Positions 15,847 through 24,502 of a stretch of 64,000 nucleotides of DNA are shown in pieces (the stretch's first letter is position 1; the number at the start of each line of letters is the position of its first letter). The stretch spans positions 1 to 64,000 of the forward strand of contig NZ_FOWD01000022.1 of NCBI RefSeq assembly GCF_900115365.1. The letters run 5' to 3'. The notes beneath the pieces are model-generated. The model saw only the letters and a program-made list of their open reading frames with translations, had not been told where the DNA came from and searched no databases. A program made the translations under genes and the position numbers. Origin of the DNA: Anaerocolumna aminovalerica (GTDB lineage: Bacteria > Bacillota > Clostridia > Lachnospirales > Lachnospiraceae).

Positions 15847-16670
15847 ATACGAAATCCCAGGCATCCTGTATTCATTCCCATACTGGTAATATAAGAGCAA
15901 GAGATATTTCAAAAGAATTTATAAGACCGGATGGTGAAAAAGTGATTGCCTTAAGTAATTTAGACGCGGATATTAAAGCAGGGGAATTTATCTGCCTTAT
16001 TGGTCCCTCTGGATGCGGAAAGTCCACTCTTTTAAGATTAATAGCAGGTTTAAATGAACCAAACAGCGGAGATATCAAACTGGACGGGCAGACAATCAAA
16101 GGTCCCGGATATGAGAGGGGTCTGGTGTTTCAAGATCCCACTCTTTTTCCCTGGCTTACGGTTCATGACAATATAGCATATGGATTAAAAGTGCGCCATG
16201 TATACAAACACAAGAAAGAAGAAATTCATGAATTTATACAGCTTGTTGGACTGAAAGGTTTTGAAAAATCCTATCCACATCAACTTTCCGGCGGTATGGC
16301 ACAACGGGCAAGTCTTGCAAGAGCGTTGGTAAATCACCCCAAAGTACTGTTACTGGATGAGCCTCTTGGTGCATTGGATGCATTTACGAGAATGAATATG
16401 CAGGATGAGATACTAAGAATCTGGAAGGAAAGGGGAACCACGATGATTATGGTCACTCACGATGTGGATGAGGCTATTTACTTAAGTGACAGAGTATTTG
16501 TTATGACGCCAAGACCTGCCAGGATAGAAAGAATCATAGATGTGAATATAGGAAGGAATGAGAGTCTGGGAAGACAAAGAGACAGTGGGGATTTCTTGCA
16601 GCTTCGTTCAAAAATACTGCAGATACTGGATTTTACCGGAAAAGTACAACAGCCGGAATTTTACTTGTAG
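15840..16670 (+). CDS. ABC importer ATPase, SsuB/TauB type
   Basis: Energises the importer. Walker A GPSGCGKST, Q-loop VFQDPTLFPWLTVHDN, signature LSGGMAQRASLARAL, Walker B VLLLDEPLGALDAFTR and switch VTHDVDEAIYLSDR are all intact; PLFPW-LTVxxN and GALDAxTR are typical of the nitrate/sulfonate/taurine group. A roughly 20-residue polar N-terminus precedes the domain. 276 residues, normal length. Overlaps the permease gene and is followed 96 bp later by the binding lipoprotein, so one operon encodes the full transporter. Confidence 0.93.
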   Translation: MVDTKSQASCIHSHTGNIRARDISKEFIRPDGEKVIALSNLDADIKAGEFICLIGPSGCGKSTLLRLIAGLNEPNSGDIKLDGQTIKGPGYERGLVFQDPTLFPWLTVHDNIAYGLKVRHVYKHKKEEIHEFIQLVGLKGFEKSYPHQLSGGMAQRASLARALVNHPKVLLLDEPLGALDAFTRMNMQDEILRIWKERGTTMIMVTHDVDEAIYLSDRVFVMTPRPARIERIIDVNIGRNESLGRQRDSGDFLQLRSKILQILDFTGKVQQPEFYL

Positions 16671-16766
16671 ATATGGGGATGGAAAGAGAAAACAATAAAA
16701 ATTATAAAATGAAAAAATTATGGAGTTAACAAATAAATGAAAATAAGTATGGGAGGAAGAAAATCT

Positions 16767-17945
16767 ATGAAAAAGGCCATAAGGTTTACAGCAATCTTTT
16801 TAACAATGGCATTGTTTACACTCTTATTTACTGCCTGTCAGAAGGCGGAAAAAACAAATGTCAATGACAGCACGGTGGCTGTAACAGAAGAAGCAAAAGA
16901 AAATGGAGATAATGCATCTGATGAAAATAAAGTGAAAGAAGTTGCTGCTAATGGGAATACAACTTCTGATAAAGTTTTGGAAGATGGAATTATTAAAATA
17001 TTATATGGTTCCAGTTTGTGTGGCATTCCTCTGCATATAGCCAAACAGCTTCAGTTTTTTGAAGGGGAAGGTTTAGTGGAAGGTGTGGATTATGAATATG
17101 TGACTTCAAGTACGCCGGGGGTTGAAATGCTTTCTACCAAGCAGGCTGATGTAAGCTTTGGTCTAGTTGCAGCTATGCTTGCTCCTTTGGATAATGGGCT
17201 GGAAGCGAAAACTGTGCTTGGCATACATACGGGGTGTATTCAAATCATAGCAGGTGCTGGTTCAGGGATTAAAAGTGTAGCGGATCTTAAAGGCAAAAGA
17301 ATCGGTGTTACCCAACTGGCTTCATCAGACCATATTGTTACACAGCGCGCTTTGGCAAGTGAAGGAATTGGTTCTACAGCTGATAATATGGAGGTTGAAT
17401 TTATTGTATATGATAAAGATAATCTTCCCATTGCTCTAAAAGAAGGAGCTGTGGACGCTATAGCCATTGGTGATCCGAAGGCTACCATACTTGTTAATGA
17501 AGGAACCGGTATTTCCATATTTAATTCTGCCACCTCAGAGCTGTTAAAAGATGAATATTGCTGTGCACTATGGGCAAGAAATGAAACCATAGAAAAACAG
17601 CCTAATAAATTAGCCAAAATAGTAACTGCAATACAAAAAGCTTCAGTATGGGTAGATCAGAATAAAGAACTGGCAGCTGAAATTCAGTTAGATAATGAAT
17701 GGCTTGTAGGGGATTTGGAAATTGATATTGCTACAATTAAACATTTTAAATATCTCCCTTCTGTAAGCGGAGTTAAAGAAGCATTAACAAGAAATATTTT
17801 TGATATGAAGGATCTAGGACTTATCAGGAAAGATACGGATGCAGAACAACTTTCCAGAACAAGCTTTGCAAGACTTGAAGGAGTTGCAGATGAATTAACG
17901 GATAAGGTAGAACCACCGGTTGATCCTGCTTTACATTTAAAATAG
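16767..17945 (+). CDS. Substrate-binding lipoprotein, SsuA/NMT1-like
   Basis: Extracytoplasmic binding protein of the importer. ATG 16767 follows GGGAGGAAG; ten in-frame codons upstream are unlikely to be translated. Signal peptide with lipobox LLFTAC (Cys24), an acidic linker (about 25-75), then an NMT1/SsuA fold: LYGSSLCGIPLHIAKQLQFFEGEGL, SSTPGVEMLSTKQADVSFG, DLKGKRIGV, KEGAVDAIAIGDPKA. The opening GIPLHIAKQLQFF block corresponds to the sulfonate/taurine/nitrate group. Length 392. Candidate ligands are alkanesulfonates, taurine or another organosulfur anion, judged from family plus cysK context. Last protein-coding gene of the cluster. Confidence 0.88.
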   Translation: MKKAIRFTAIFLTMALFTLLFTACQKAEKTNVNDSTVAVTEEAKENGDNASDENKVKEVAANGNTTSDKVLEDGIIKILYGSSLCGIPLHIAKQLQFFEGEGLVEGVDYEYVTSSTPGVEMLSTKQADVSFGLVAAMLAPLDNGLEAKTVLGIHTGCIQIIAGAGSGIKSVADLKGKRIGVTQLASSDHIVTQRALASEGIGSTADNMEVEFIVYDKDNLPIALKEGAVDAIAIGDPKATILVNEGTGISIFNSATSELLKDEYCCALWARNETIEKQPNKLAKIVTAIQKASVWVDQNKELAAEIQLDNEWLVGDLEIDIATIKHFKYLPSVSGVKEALTRNIFDMKDLGLIRKDTDAEQLSRTSFARLEGVADELTDKVEPPVDPALHLK

Positions 17946-17972
17946 AAGATATGAAAGATGGCTTATTCCAGC

Positions 17973-18085
17973 TTATAATGTGTGGACCCGATTCAAAGGA
18001 CTAAGAAACCCTTGAGCACCCATTACCTGGGGTTCGGGTATATCACAATGGACTTAGGCATGCAGAGACAGTGTTTCTTTTATCT
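17973..18085 (+). ncRNA. Structured RNA candidate, possibly 6S RNA-like
   Basis: No protein frame fits this stretch. GACCCGA (17983-17989) pairs with TTCGGGT (18033-18039); inside, AACCC pairs with GGGTT, and CCC/GGG closes a short loop; outside, TGTG pairs with CACA. A purine-rich bulge lies on the 5' side, and CTAAG/CTTAG can pair in an alternative fold. A TATAAT lies just before it (17975-17980) and a terminator follows at 18135. The long irregular hairpin with an open central part and the CCTTGAGCACCC segment remind me of clostridial 6S RNA (SsrS). This is a resemblance from memory, not a model match; a 3' UTR element or another RNA class is possible. Confidence 0.45.
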
Positions 18086-18134
18086 TAAAAAGGAAAATCT
18101 ATTTTAAGAACTTGTAATGAAGATTAAGAAAGAA

Positions 18135-18166
18135 AAGAGGTTACTTATAATAGTAACCTCTTGCTA
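18135..18166 (+). terminator. Terminator closing the nitrogenase-like region
   Basis: AAGAGGTTACT and AGTAACCTCTT form an 11-bp stem around a 6-nt loop (TATAAT), followed by a weak T tract. It ends the importer/RNA transcript before the M28 peptidase gene. Confidence 0.75.
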
Positions 18167-18244
18167 TTTATGCATACAAATGATAAATTTATAGATATAA
18201 ATTTTCCGGACAAATATGCCCATAGATTGGTGAGAAATTTACGG

Positions 18245-18340
18245 GTTTTATTACATCATATATAGAAGTTAAAGTGAAATTATAGTGGATGGAACAGAAC
18301 CCATAATGGAGTTTTATTACATCATATATAGAAGTTAAAG
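18245..18340 (+). repeat. Pair of 30-bp direct repeats before the M28 peptidase gene
   Basis: The same 30 bases (beginning GTTTTATTACATC, ending GAAGTTAAAG) occur at 18245-18274 and 18311-18340, a 66-bp period. The second copy runs straight into the GGGGG ribosome binding site of the next gene. The bases between them are not repeated. It may be a duplicated leader, or a tandem binding site for a regulator. Confidence 0.85.
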
Positions 18341-18349
18341 GGGGAACAA

Positions 18350-19453
18350 ATGGATAAATTAAAAGTGATAACTGCAGTTATGGTTATAGCTGTATTTTTA
18401 GCAGCCTGTCAAAATAAAGATGAACATTCAGAATCAAAGGAACCTGATATTACAGATGTATCGGCTGCTGAAATAGAAGACGGGAATTCAACGATAGTAA
18501 CTTCTGAAGAGCAGACATCTTCACAGGAAACCCTAAAAGAAACAAAAAAAGCAGATGCCAAAATTATAGAGCAGAATATACAGGAGCTTATAAAAAACGG
18601 TAGCCGGAAATGGAATACGGATAGTGAACTTTTGGCTGCGAACTACTTAAAGAAACAAATGGAGAGCTACGGATATAATATCCACATTCAAGAATTCCCT
18701 GCTTATGAGTTTGATATAATGGCATCAGGAAATGGCGATTATTTTAATTTAAATCCCTATAATAGTGAAGCCATTGGAACAGGGCATAATGTTATAGCAG
18801 ATATTAATACAGGAAAAGAGACAGATAAAGTCCTTGTAATGACTGCCCATTATGATACGGTATCAAAAGAACTTGGTATTATAGATAATACTTCCGGAGT
18901 AGTAACGCTATTAGAAGTTGCACGTCTGGTTTCTGAATTACATCTTCCTTTTAATCTAAGATTTATATTTTTTAGTTCGGAAGAAAGGTTTTTATATGGA
19001 TCCAGGTACTATGTATCATCCTTAAGTTCAGAAGAATTGAGTAAAATAGCAGCATGTATTAATGTTGATATGGTGGGATATAAGAATGGGCAGGAGTTAA
19101 TTGTGGCAACTCCTTACTTTGCTGACGACATTAATATTGTACACAACTCAGTGGATGGGGTAGAAAATTCCCTGGCCAAAGAATGGCATAGGATATTCCC
19201 TGAACTGGAAACCTTTGTTAAGGTTGAATCCTCAAGCGACCATTTCTCCTTTGAGAAAATGGAAATACCCAATATGATGATCACACAAAAATATTTCGAT
19301 GTGGAGACAACCAGAAAGACCGATTCCGATCTGGACAATTTATCAATTACTGAATTGGAAAATACTATAAACTTAATAAAAGAGTATATTGAAAATTTAG
19401 ATATATCAAAAGTTTATTATGAAAACATTCCATTAGTACCAGCAGTTAAGTAG
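18350..19453 (+). CDS. M28-family zinc aminopeptidase lipoprotein
   Basis: Secreted, membrane-anchored peptidase. Lipobox LAAC near residue 20, an acidic Ser/Thr/Glu-rich linker to about 65, then the M28 catalytic domain. The co-catalytic metal ligands are visible: HYDT, the bridging Asp in IIDNTSG, the Glu pair in SSEE, Asp in NVDMVG, and His in SSSDHFSFE. M28 enzymes remove N-terminal amino acids from peptides. 367 residues with normal spacing of the motifs. It starts 10 bp after the second direct repeat. No clear operon partner; the next gene is about 100 bp away. Confidence 0.9.
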   Translation: MDKLKVITAVMVIAVFLAACQNKDEHSESKEPDITDVSAAEIEDGNSTIVTSEEQTSSQETLKETKKADAKIIEQNIQELIKNGSRKWNTDSELLAANYLKKQMESYGYNIHIQEFPAYEFDIMASGNGDYFNLNPYNSEAIGTGHNVIADINTGKETDKVLVMTAHYDTVSKELGIIDNTSGVVTLLEVARLVSELHLPFNLRFIFFSSEERFLYGSRYYVSSLSSEELSKIAACINVDMVGYKNGQELIVATPYFADDINIVHNSVDGVENSLAKEWHRIFPELETFVKVESSSDHFSFEKMEIPNMMITQKYFDVETTRKTDSDLDNLSITELENTINLIKEYIENLDISKVYYENIPLVPAVK

Positions 19454-19556
19454 AGAAATATCAGGAAACAAAAGCCAAATCAGCTATTCAGGTATTTTTT
19501 CTTACGAAGTGCCTTTGAAACACAAATACAGTCAGGCTCCTTAAGGAGTTAAACAG

Positions 19557-20198
19557 ATGACATTAAATTTTTCATGGTGGATTGGAGAGGAAATGATGGG
19601 AAATACAGATAAGTTTGAAATGATAGCTAATATATATGACACCTCTGAAAGAGTCCAAATTGCTAAGGTATCATCAGATGCCATTCGTGAATGTTTATTT
19701 GATACTAAAAGCAAGAAAGCTATAGATTTCGGGTGTGGAACTGGTCTTGTAGGAATGGATTTGTTAAAGGATTTTAATACTATGCTTTTTCTGGATACAT
19801 CACAAAACATGATTAATCAAATTAAGCAAAAAATATCCGGTTCTAATATACAGAATGCAGATACACTATGCTTTGACTTTGAAAAAGATAGTCTTTTGGA
19901 TTTACATGCTGACTATATTTTTATGGCTCAGGTTTTACTCCATATTAGCGATGTTGAATTAGTGTTATCAAGATTATATGAGGTTCTAGAAGAAAGCGGA
20001 CATTTACTAATTGTAGATTTTAATAAAAATGAAGAAATAGTTTCAGATATAGTTCATAACGGATTTGACCAAATAGAGTTAACGGATATTATGACTAAAA
20101 TAGGATACAGGAATATTCGATCTAAAACTTTCTATACTGGAAGTAAAATATTCATGGGACATGACGCATCTTTATTCATTCTTGATTCTCAGAAGTAG
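19557..20198 (+). CDS. Class I SAM-dependent methyltransferase
   Basis: Methyltransferase with the SAM-binding motif I AIDFGCGTGLVGMDLL, a following acidic loop LFLDTS, and motif IV-like DYIFMAQVLLHISD. 213 residues. Two starts are possible: ATG 19557 behind AAGGAG, or ATG 19593/19596 behind GGAGAGG, which gives the family-typical opening MGNTDKFEMIANIYDTSERV; the longer form is given here. Close relatives are annotated as generic methyltransferases; the acceptor is unknown. Stands alone between the peptidase and a YCII gene. Confidence 0.85.
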   Translation: MTLNFSWWIGEEMMGNTDKFEMIANIYDTSERVQIAKVSSDAIRECLFDTKSKKAIDFGCGTGLVGMDLLKDFNTMLFLDTSQNMINQIKQKISGSNIQNADTLCFDFEKDSLLDLHADYIFMAQVLLHISDVELVLSRLYEVLEESGHLLIVDFNKNEEIVSDIVHNGFDQIELTDIMTKIGYRNIRSKTFYTGSKIFMGHDASLFILDSQK

Positions 20199-20287
20199 AG
20201 CCAAAAATATTTATTATTATGCTGGGCTTAAGAATCTTAAGATTAATTGAAATTAGAAATCTTTAATACAAAGGAGCTGGAACAATA

Positions 20288-20560
20288 ATGTATGTATACT
20301 TAATGAATAACATAAAGCCTCTCAATGAGGAGCTCATAAAAAGCCACGTGGAGCATTTAAAAAAATTAAAGAGCCAAGGTAAACTTGTACTTTGCGGGCC
20401 TTTCACGGATTATCCAGGAGGAATGGTTGTTTTCTTGGCTGAAGATTTGGCTGAAGCCATGAATATAGCAAAAGCGGATCCTTTTATTGCTTCAGGATGT
20501 AAATCCTTTGAGATTAGAACATTGGAATCAGCCAATGACGAAAATAATTATTTATTGTAG
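20288..20560 (+). CDS. YCII-family protein
   Basis: 90 residues with the YCII/YciI fold: an opening beta strand (MYVYLMNN), helix with HVEHLKKLKSQGKL, LVLCGPFTDYPGGMVVF and a final KSFEIRTLE strand. The fold is dimeric and its conserved His/Asp pair (here His in SHVEHL) suggests an enzyme, but the reaction is mostly unknown; some members are dehalogenases or lyases. Start follows AAAGGAGCTGG. Its neighbours give no hint. Confidence 0.85.
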   Translation: MYVYLMNNIKPLNEELIKSHVEHLKKLKSQGKLVLCGPFTDYPGGMVVFLAEDLAEAMNIAKADPFIASGCKSFEIRTLESANDENNYLL

Positions 20561-20714
20561 AATAGATAATTATTTTTAAAATTGAAGTAACATTTATCTT
20601 TGACGAAACTCCCTTATGTACCAAAGAGAGACGAGTTTGAATAGGTAAAAGATTCATTAATATTTAATACTAGCTACACAATTTAATAAAAATTATTAAA
20701 CAATTGAGGTATAA

Positions 20715-21155
20715 ATGAAAGATAATATTTTAGTTTTAGAAGCCAAACAAACAAATTATGAAGAATTACGGGATATATTCTTTACTGTCCGCCGAGATAC
20801 TTTTCACTGGATAGATCCAAAAGAGTTGAAATTATCAGATTTTGACGAAAGTACAAAAGATGAGCTAATATTGGCTGCATTTATAAAAAATAAAATTGTT
20901 GGATTTGTATCAATTTGGGTACCAGATAAATTTATTCATAATTTATTTGTACTACAAGACTTTCAAGGTAAAGGTGTTGGAACAGTTCTTGTTAATGAAG
21001 CCATTAAAAAGGTAGGGCTGCCATTAACCTTAAAATGTGTAAAATCAAATACGAAGGCTTTTAATTATTACAAATCCCACAATTGGAAAATTGAAAAAGA
21101 AGAAATGGGCAGTGAAGGGTTATATTATCTAATGAAATATAGTAATCCTTCATAG
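20715..21155 (+). CDS. GNAT-family N-acetyltransferase
   Basis: 146 residues with the GNAT core: ILAAFIKNKIVGFVSIW, then the acetyl-CoA loop VLQDFQGKGVGTVLVNEAI (QGKGVG motif A) and the closing KAFNYYKSHNWK. Transfers an acetyl group to an amine; acceptor unknown. The nearest start follows TTGAGG at about 8 bp. Single gene with its own leader. Confidence 0.88.
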   Translation: MKDNILVLEAKQTNYEELRDIFFTVRRDTFHWIDPKELKLSDFDESTKDELILAAFIKNKIVGFVSIWVPDKFIHNLFVLQDFQGKGVGTVLVNEAIKKVGLPLTLKCVKSNTKAFNYYKSHNWKIEKEEMGSEGLYYLMKYSNPS

Positions 21156-21265
21156 ATGAGTATAGGTTGCAATTAAAAATGAAAATAGTAAACCTTGAAC
21201 TGCTATTTATGACTAACTAATGTTAATTCTAATTAAGCTTGTAATGACACAGATGGAGGCATGGG

Positions 21266-21940
21266 ATGAATAAAATATTGGTTGTTGAAGATGAAGATAT
21301 TTTACGTGAAGTGATAGTAGACTATCTAATGGAGGATGGATATCAGGTATTAGAGGCTGCAGATGGTGAAAAAGCTTTTGAGCTGTTTCAAACAAATTCC
21401 GTTGATTTAGTTATTTTAGATATTGTTCTTCCAAAGATTGACGGTTGGTCAGTATGCCGCAGAATACGGAAAAGTTCCGGTATCCCTATAATTATCTTAA
21501 CCGCCCGCTCAGATGAGGATGACTCCCTTCTGGGATATGAGCTGGGAGCAGATGATTATCTGATTAAACCTTATAGCCCCCGCGTTTTAATGGCAAAAGT
21601 GAAACGGTTTCTTGAAAAATACTCAAGTACTGTGGAAGAAATACACCTGTCCGCTTGTGGTATTGTCATAAATATAGGATCAAGGCTTGTTTCTGTTGAT
21701 GGTATTACAATAAATCTCACACATACAGAATTTGAGATTCTCCTTTACTTAATGCAAAATAAAGGAATTGTAATTACCAGAGAGCAATTAATCTCTAAAA
21801 TATGGGGATATGATTTTTATGGTGATGAAAAGACAGTGAACAGCCATATCAGAAACCTGCGTGCCAAGCTGGGAAATAAGGGAAGCTGTATTGTAACGGT
21901 CATCCGTTCTGGATATAGATTTGAAGAGGAACAGATATGA
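21266..21940 (+). CDS. OmpR/PhoB-type response regulator
   Basis: Receiver domain (1 to about 118) with the acidic pocket Glu8/Asp9, phosphoacceptor Asp52 (VILDIVLP), the Thr of ILTAR and Lys in LIKPYSP; then a winged-helix DNA-binding domain (about 130-224) with NLTHTEFEILLYL and EKTVNSHIRNLRAKLG. Starts after GGAGGC. Overlaps the histidine kinase gene by 4 bp, so the pair is co-translated. Targets unknown; the SGNH/MBOAT genes downstream are candidates by position only. Confidence 0.93.
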   Translation: MNKILVVEDEDILREVIVDYLMEDGYQVLEAADGEKAFELFQTNSVDLVILDIVLPKIDGWSVCRRIRKSSGIPIIILTARSDEDDSLLGYELGADDYLIKPYSPRVLMAKVKRFLEKYSSTVEEIHLSACGIVINIGSRLVSVDGITINLTHTEFEILLYLMQNKGIVITREQLISKIWGYDFYGDEKTVNSHIRNLRAKLGNKGSCIVTVIRSGYRFEEEQI

Positions 21941-23673
21941 AGAAAAGTATTGTTTTTAAATGGTTTGTTCTGACAGTTTTATTATTCTCTACCATGTTCT
22001 TATTCGTTGGAATCACGCAAAATTACTTTTTTGAGAAATATTATATTAATGAGAAATCAGATACCCTTGGAATGTATATGGACGAATACTCGGAAATAGC
22101 AATAAAAAAAGGAGGGGAAGCTGCATCTGGAGAGTTATATAGGAATAACCATGTTTGGATTACTAAGTTGGATGAATATGGACGCATTTGTGATGTGGAA
22201 AATTACTATATCGAAGTGGAATTGCAGAATGAATCCCAGAGTACTTTGCGAATTCCAATGTATTCCTTTGAAGGAGAATATTCTTCAGATGTACTCTCTT
22301 TATTAGAGGCAGGTGAAGAAGTGATTATAGATACAGTGAATATAGCAGACGAAAGGATACCTTATCTTATACAGACTGATTCCACGGGAGCGGTAAATTT
22401 AGATATTGCAAACAAGCTCCATGGCCCTTATGCAGATAAAGCTTATAATCACCTTATCACTGGCATATTAAGAGGAAGGATAACGAAAACTGAATTCCCT
22501 GAGCAAAGTTCCTATATTTTGTTTCCTTACAATGAACATTATTTTATAAAACAGGTAAAAGAATTTCAAGTTGGTCTGTTGGCGGACAATGGGAAACCCC
22601 TTCAGCATACGAAAGAACTCAGTGCAACAGAAAATTTTGCAGAATATAAGATCATTATTAAACCAGTTATTGAAAATGGTGTAACGAAATATATTTTTGC
22701 TATGACTTCTCTTCAGCCGGTAGATGAAGCAGTGGCGGTTATACGGCAATTCTATCCATACTATTTTGGATTTACCTTTCTATGTATTATATTTTTAGCA
22801 TTTATTTTTTCAAAGTGGCTGGCAAAACCACTGATATCTATTAATCAGGTAACAGGGAAAATAGCAAACATGGATTTTACAGAAAAGCTGCCGGTACGTT
22901 CTGCAGATGAAATTGGTCAGCTATCCCAAAAAATTAACTACCTGTCGAATCAGATGGAAACATATATTGGTCAGCTTAAACAGGATCTTGATAAGGAGAG
23001 AAAGCTGGAAACTATACGGAAGGAATTTATTGCAGGGGTATCTCATGAACTGAAGACGCCTCTTGCTGTTATGAAAAGTTGTCTGTCTATTTTAAGAGAC
23101 GGAATTGCAGCTGAAAAAAGGGAACATTACTTTCAGGCCATGGAAGACGAAATACAGCGGACGGACTTGCTGGTTGTTAATATGCTGGATCTGGCTAAGT
23201 TTGAATCTGGTACCTATAAGCCTGAAATGGCTCCTTTTGAAATAGATATGGCGATTACCGAAGTATGCAGGTCACTGGCTGAGCAAATAAAGAAGAAAAA
23301 TCTCTCTCTTACATTAAGTATTTGTTCTCAAATGGTAGTTGGTCATAAAGGTCTAATCAGCCGTGTTATCACTAATTTTCTAAGTAATGCAATTAGGCAT
23401 ACTGAAAATGGACATACAATCGTAATTGCTGTAAAATGCAATGAACAGACTGCAGAAATCAGCGTAGAAAATCAGGGGAACCCCATATCGGAGGAATACA
23501 GAAAAAAGATATGGGATCAATTCTACCGGGTAGAGGCACGGACATCCAAAGCAGGTACAGGTCTTGGACTATCCATATCCAAGGAAATACTGGAGCTTCA
23601 TCATGCAGTTTATGGCGTAGAAAATACGAAAGATGGCGTACGATTTTTCTTTACTCTGCCAATACAGCCGTAA
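21937..23673 (+). CDS. Membrane sensor histidine kinase
   Basis: 578 residues: first membrane segment (about 8-28), a large extracytoplasmic sensor domain of about 240 residues, second membrane segment (about 272-292), HAMP linker (about 293-345, with KPLISINQVTGKIANMDF), HisKA with phosphoacceptor His370 (VSHELKTP), and HATPase (NFLSNAIRHTENG, GTGLGLSISKEI). Autophosphorylates and passes phosphate to the adjacent regulator. The extracytoplasmic domain has no motif I recognise, so the signal is unknown. Confidence 0.93.
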   Translation: MKKSIVFKWFVLTVLLFSTMFLFVGITQNYFFEKYYINEKSDTLGMYMDEYSEIAIKKGGEAASGELYRNNHVWITKLDEYGRICDVENYYIEVELQNESQSTLRIPMYSFEGEYSSDVLSLLEAGEEVIIDTVNIADERIPYLIQTDSTGAVNLDIANKLHGPYADKAYNHLITGILRGRITKTEFPEQSSYILFPYNEHYFIKQVKEFQVGLLADNGKPLQHTKELSATENFAEYKIIIKPVIENGVTKYIFAMTSLQPVDEAVAVIRQFYPYYFGFTFLCIIFLAFIFSKWLAKPLISINQVTGKIANMDFTEKLPVRSADEIGQLSQKINYLSNQMETYIGQLKQDLDKERKLETIRKEFIAGVSHELKTPLAVMKSCLSILRDGIAAEKREHYFQAMEDEIQRTDLLVVNMLDLAKFESGTYKPEMAPFEIDMAITEVCRSLAEQIKKKNLSLTLSICSQMVVGHKGLISRVITNFLSNAIRHTENGHTIVIAVKCNEQTAEISVENQGNPISEEYRKKIWDQFYRVEARTSKAGTGLGLSISKEILELHHAVYGVENTKDGVRFFFTLPIQP

Positions 23674-23752
23674 AATATTATTATATTTAATATGAAAGAT
23701 ATATACTTTAATTGCAACACCTCTTATTCAAAAATTAAGATTTAACCGATGA

Positions 23753-23788
23753 AACAGCTATGGAGAATTCTTCATAGCTGTTATTTTA
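23753..23788 (+). terminator. Intrinsic terminator of the two-component operon
   Basis: AACAGCTATG and CATAGCTGTT form a perfect 10-bp stem around a 10-nt loop, followed by ATTTTA. It lies 80 bp after the kinase stop. Confidence 0.82.
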
Positions 23789-23885
23789 AAATAATTATTT
23801 AATATCTAAACTTTATCCTATCTGCATCTGTTCTGCATCAAACAGATGTAATATCTATGTATCAAATAAGAAAAGAGGTTTTTAT

Positions 23886-24491
23886 ATGAAAAAAATAATG
23901 ATCAGTTTCCTAATAGGTATTTTACTGGTTGGTGTAACTGCCTGCGGGAACACAAAGGACGAAAAAGATATTGCAGCTAATTTTAAGAACAGTGTACTTA
24001 TGGGAGATTCCATTACCGAGGGCTTTGCCATTAATGAAATTCTACCGCTGGAAAATGTAATAGCCGGGGCGGGAGCTACAGCCGGTTTTACTTATGATGA
24101 TATTGACACTTTGGTTGAAAAGAAACCGGATAACGTCTTTATCATGTTAGGATCCTGTGACATACTCATGCCTGTGGATGATCCTAAAGAATTATTCAGA
24201 GATGATTTAACGAAATTAATCAACTCGATAAAGGAAGAACTTCCTGACTGTAAAATATATCTTCAATCCATAACACCTGTAACACAGGAGACAATAAAAC
24301 AAGAACCCCGCTATGAAGGAATAGATGAATATAATGAACTTATAAAGGAGTTAGCAGACAAGTTATCGGTAGATTATGTTGACATAGGAACAATAGTAAA
24401 GGAAAATACCCATTTATTTGCCGAAGATGGTGTTCATTTCAAGAAAGAATTTTATAACATATGGCTAAAAGAACTCTCTAAATCATTATAG
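23886..24491 (+). CDS. SGNH/GDSL-type esterase lipoprotein
   Basis: Signal peptide with lipobox VTAC near residue 20, then an SGNH hydrolase fold: block I VLMGDSITEG (catalytic Ser), an Asn/Gly-containing block MLGSCDI, and block V DGVHF (Asp-x-x-His). Removes or transfers acyl groups on carbohydrates. It begins an operon with the MBOAT gene 12 bp downstream and a DHHW fragment, the standard set for O-acylation of an extracellular polysaccharide. Polymer unknown; the beta-glucan made by the next operon is a possible target. Confidence 0.85.
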   Translation: MKKIMISFLIGILLVGVTACGNTKDEKDIAANFKNSVLMGDSITEGFAINEILPLENVIAGAGATAGFTYDDIDTLVEKKPDNVFIMLGSCDILMPVDDPKELFRDDLTKLINSIKEELPDCKIYLQSITPVTQETIKQEPRYEGIDEYNELIKELADKLSVDYVDIGTIVKENTHLFAEDGVHFKKEFYNIWLKELSKSL

Positions 24492-24502
24492 GGGGTGGAC
24501 AT

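Noticed and set aside
18245-18340. CRISPR array.
   Set aside because: Only two repeats, one running into a ribosome binding site, with no further units and no cas genes.
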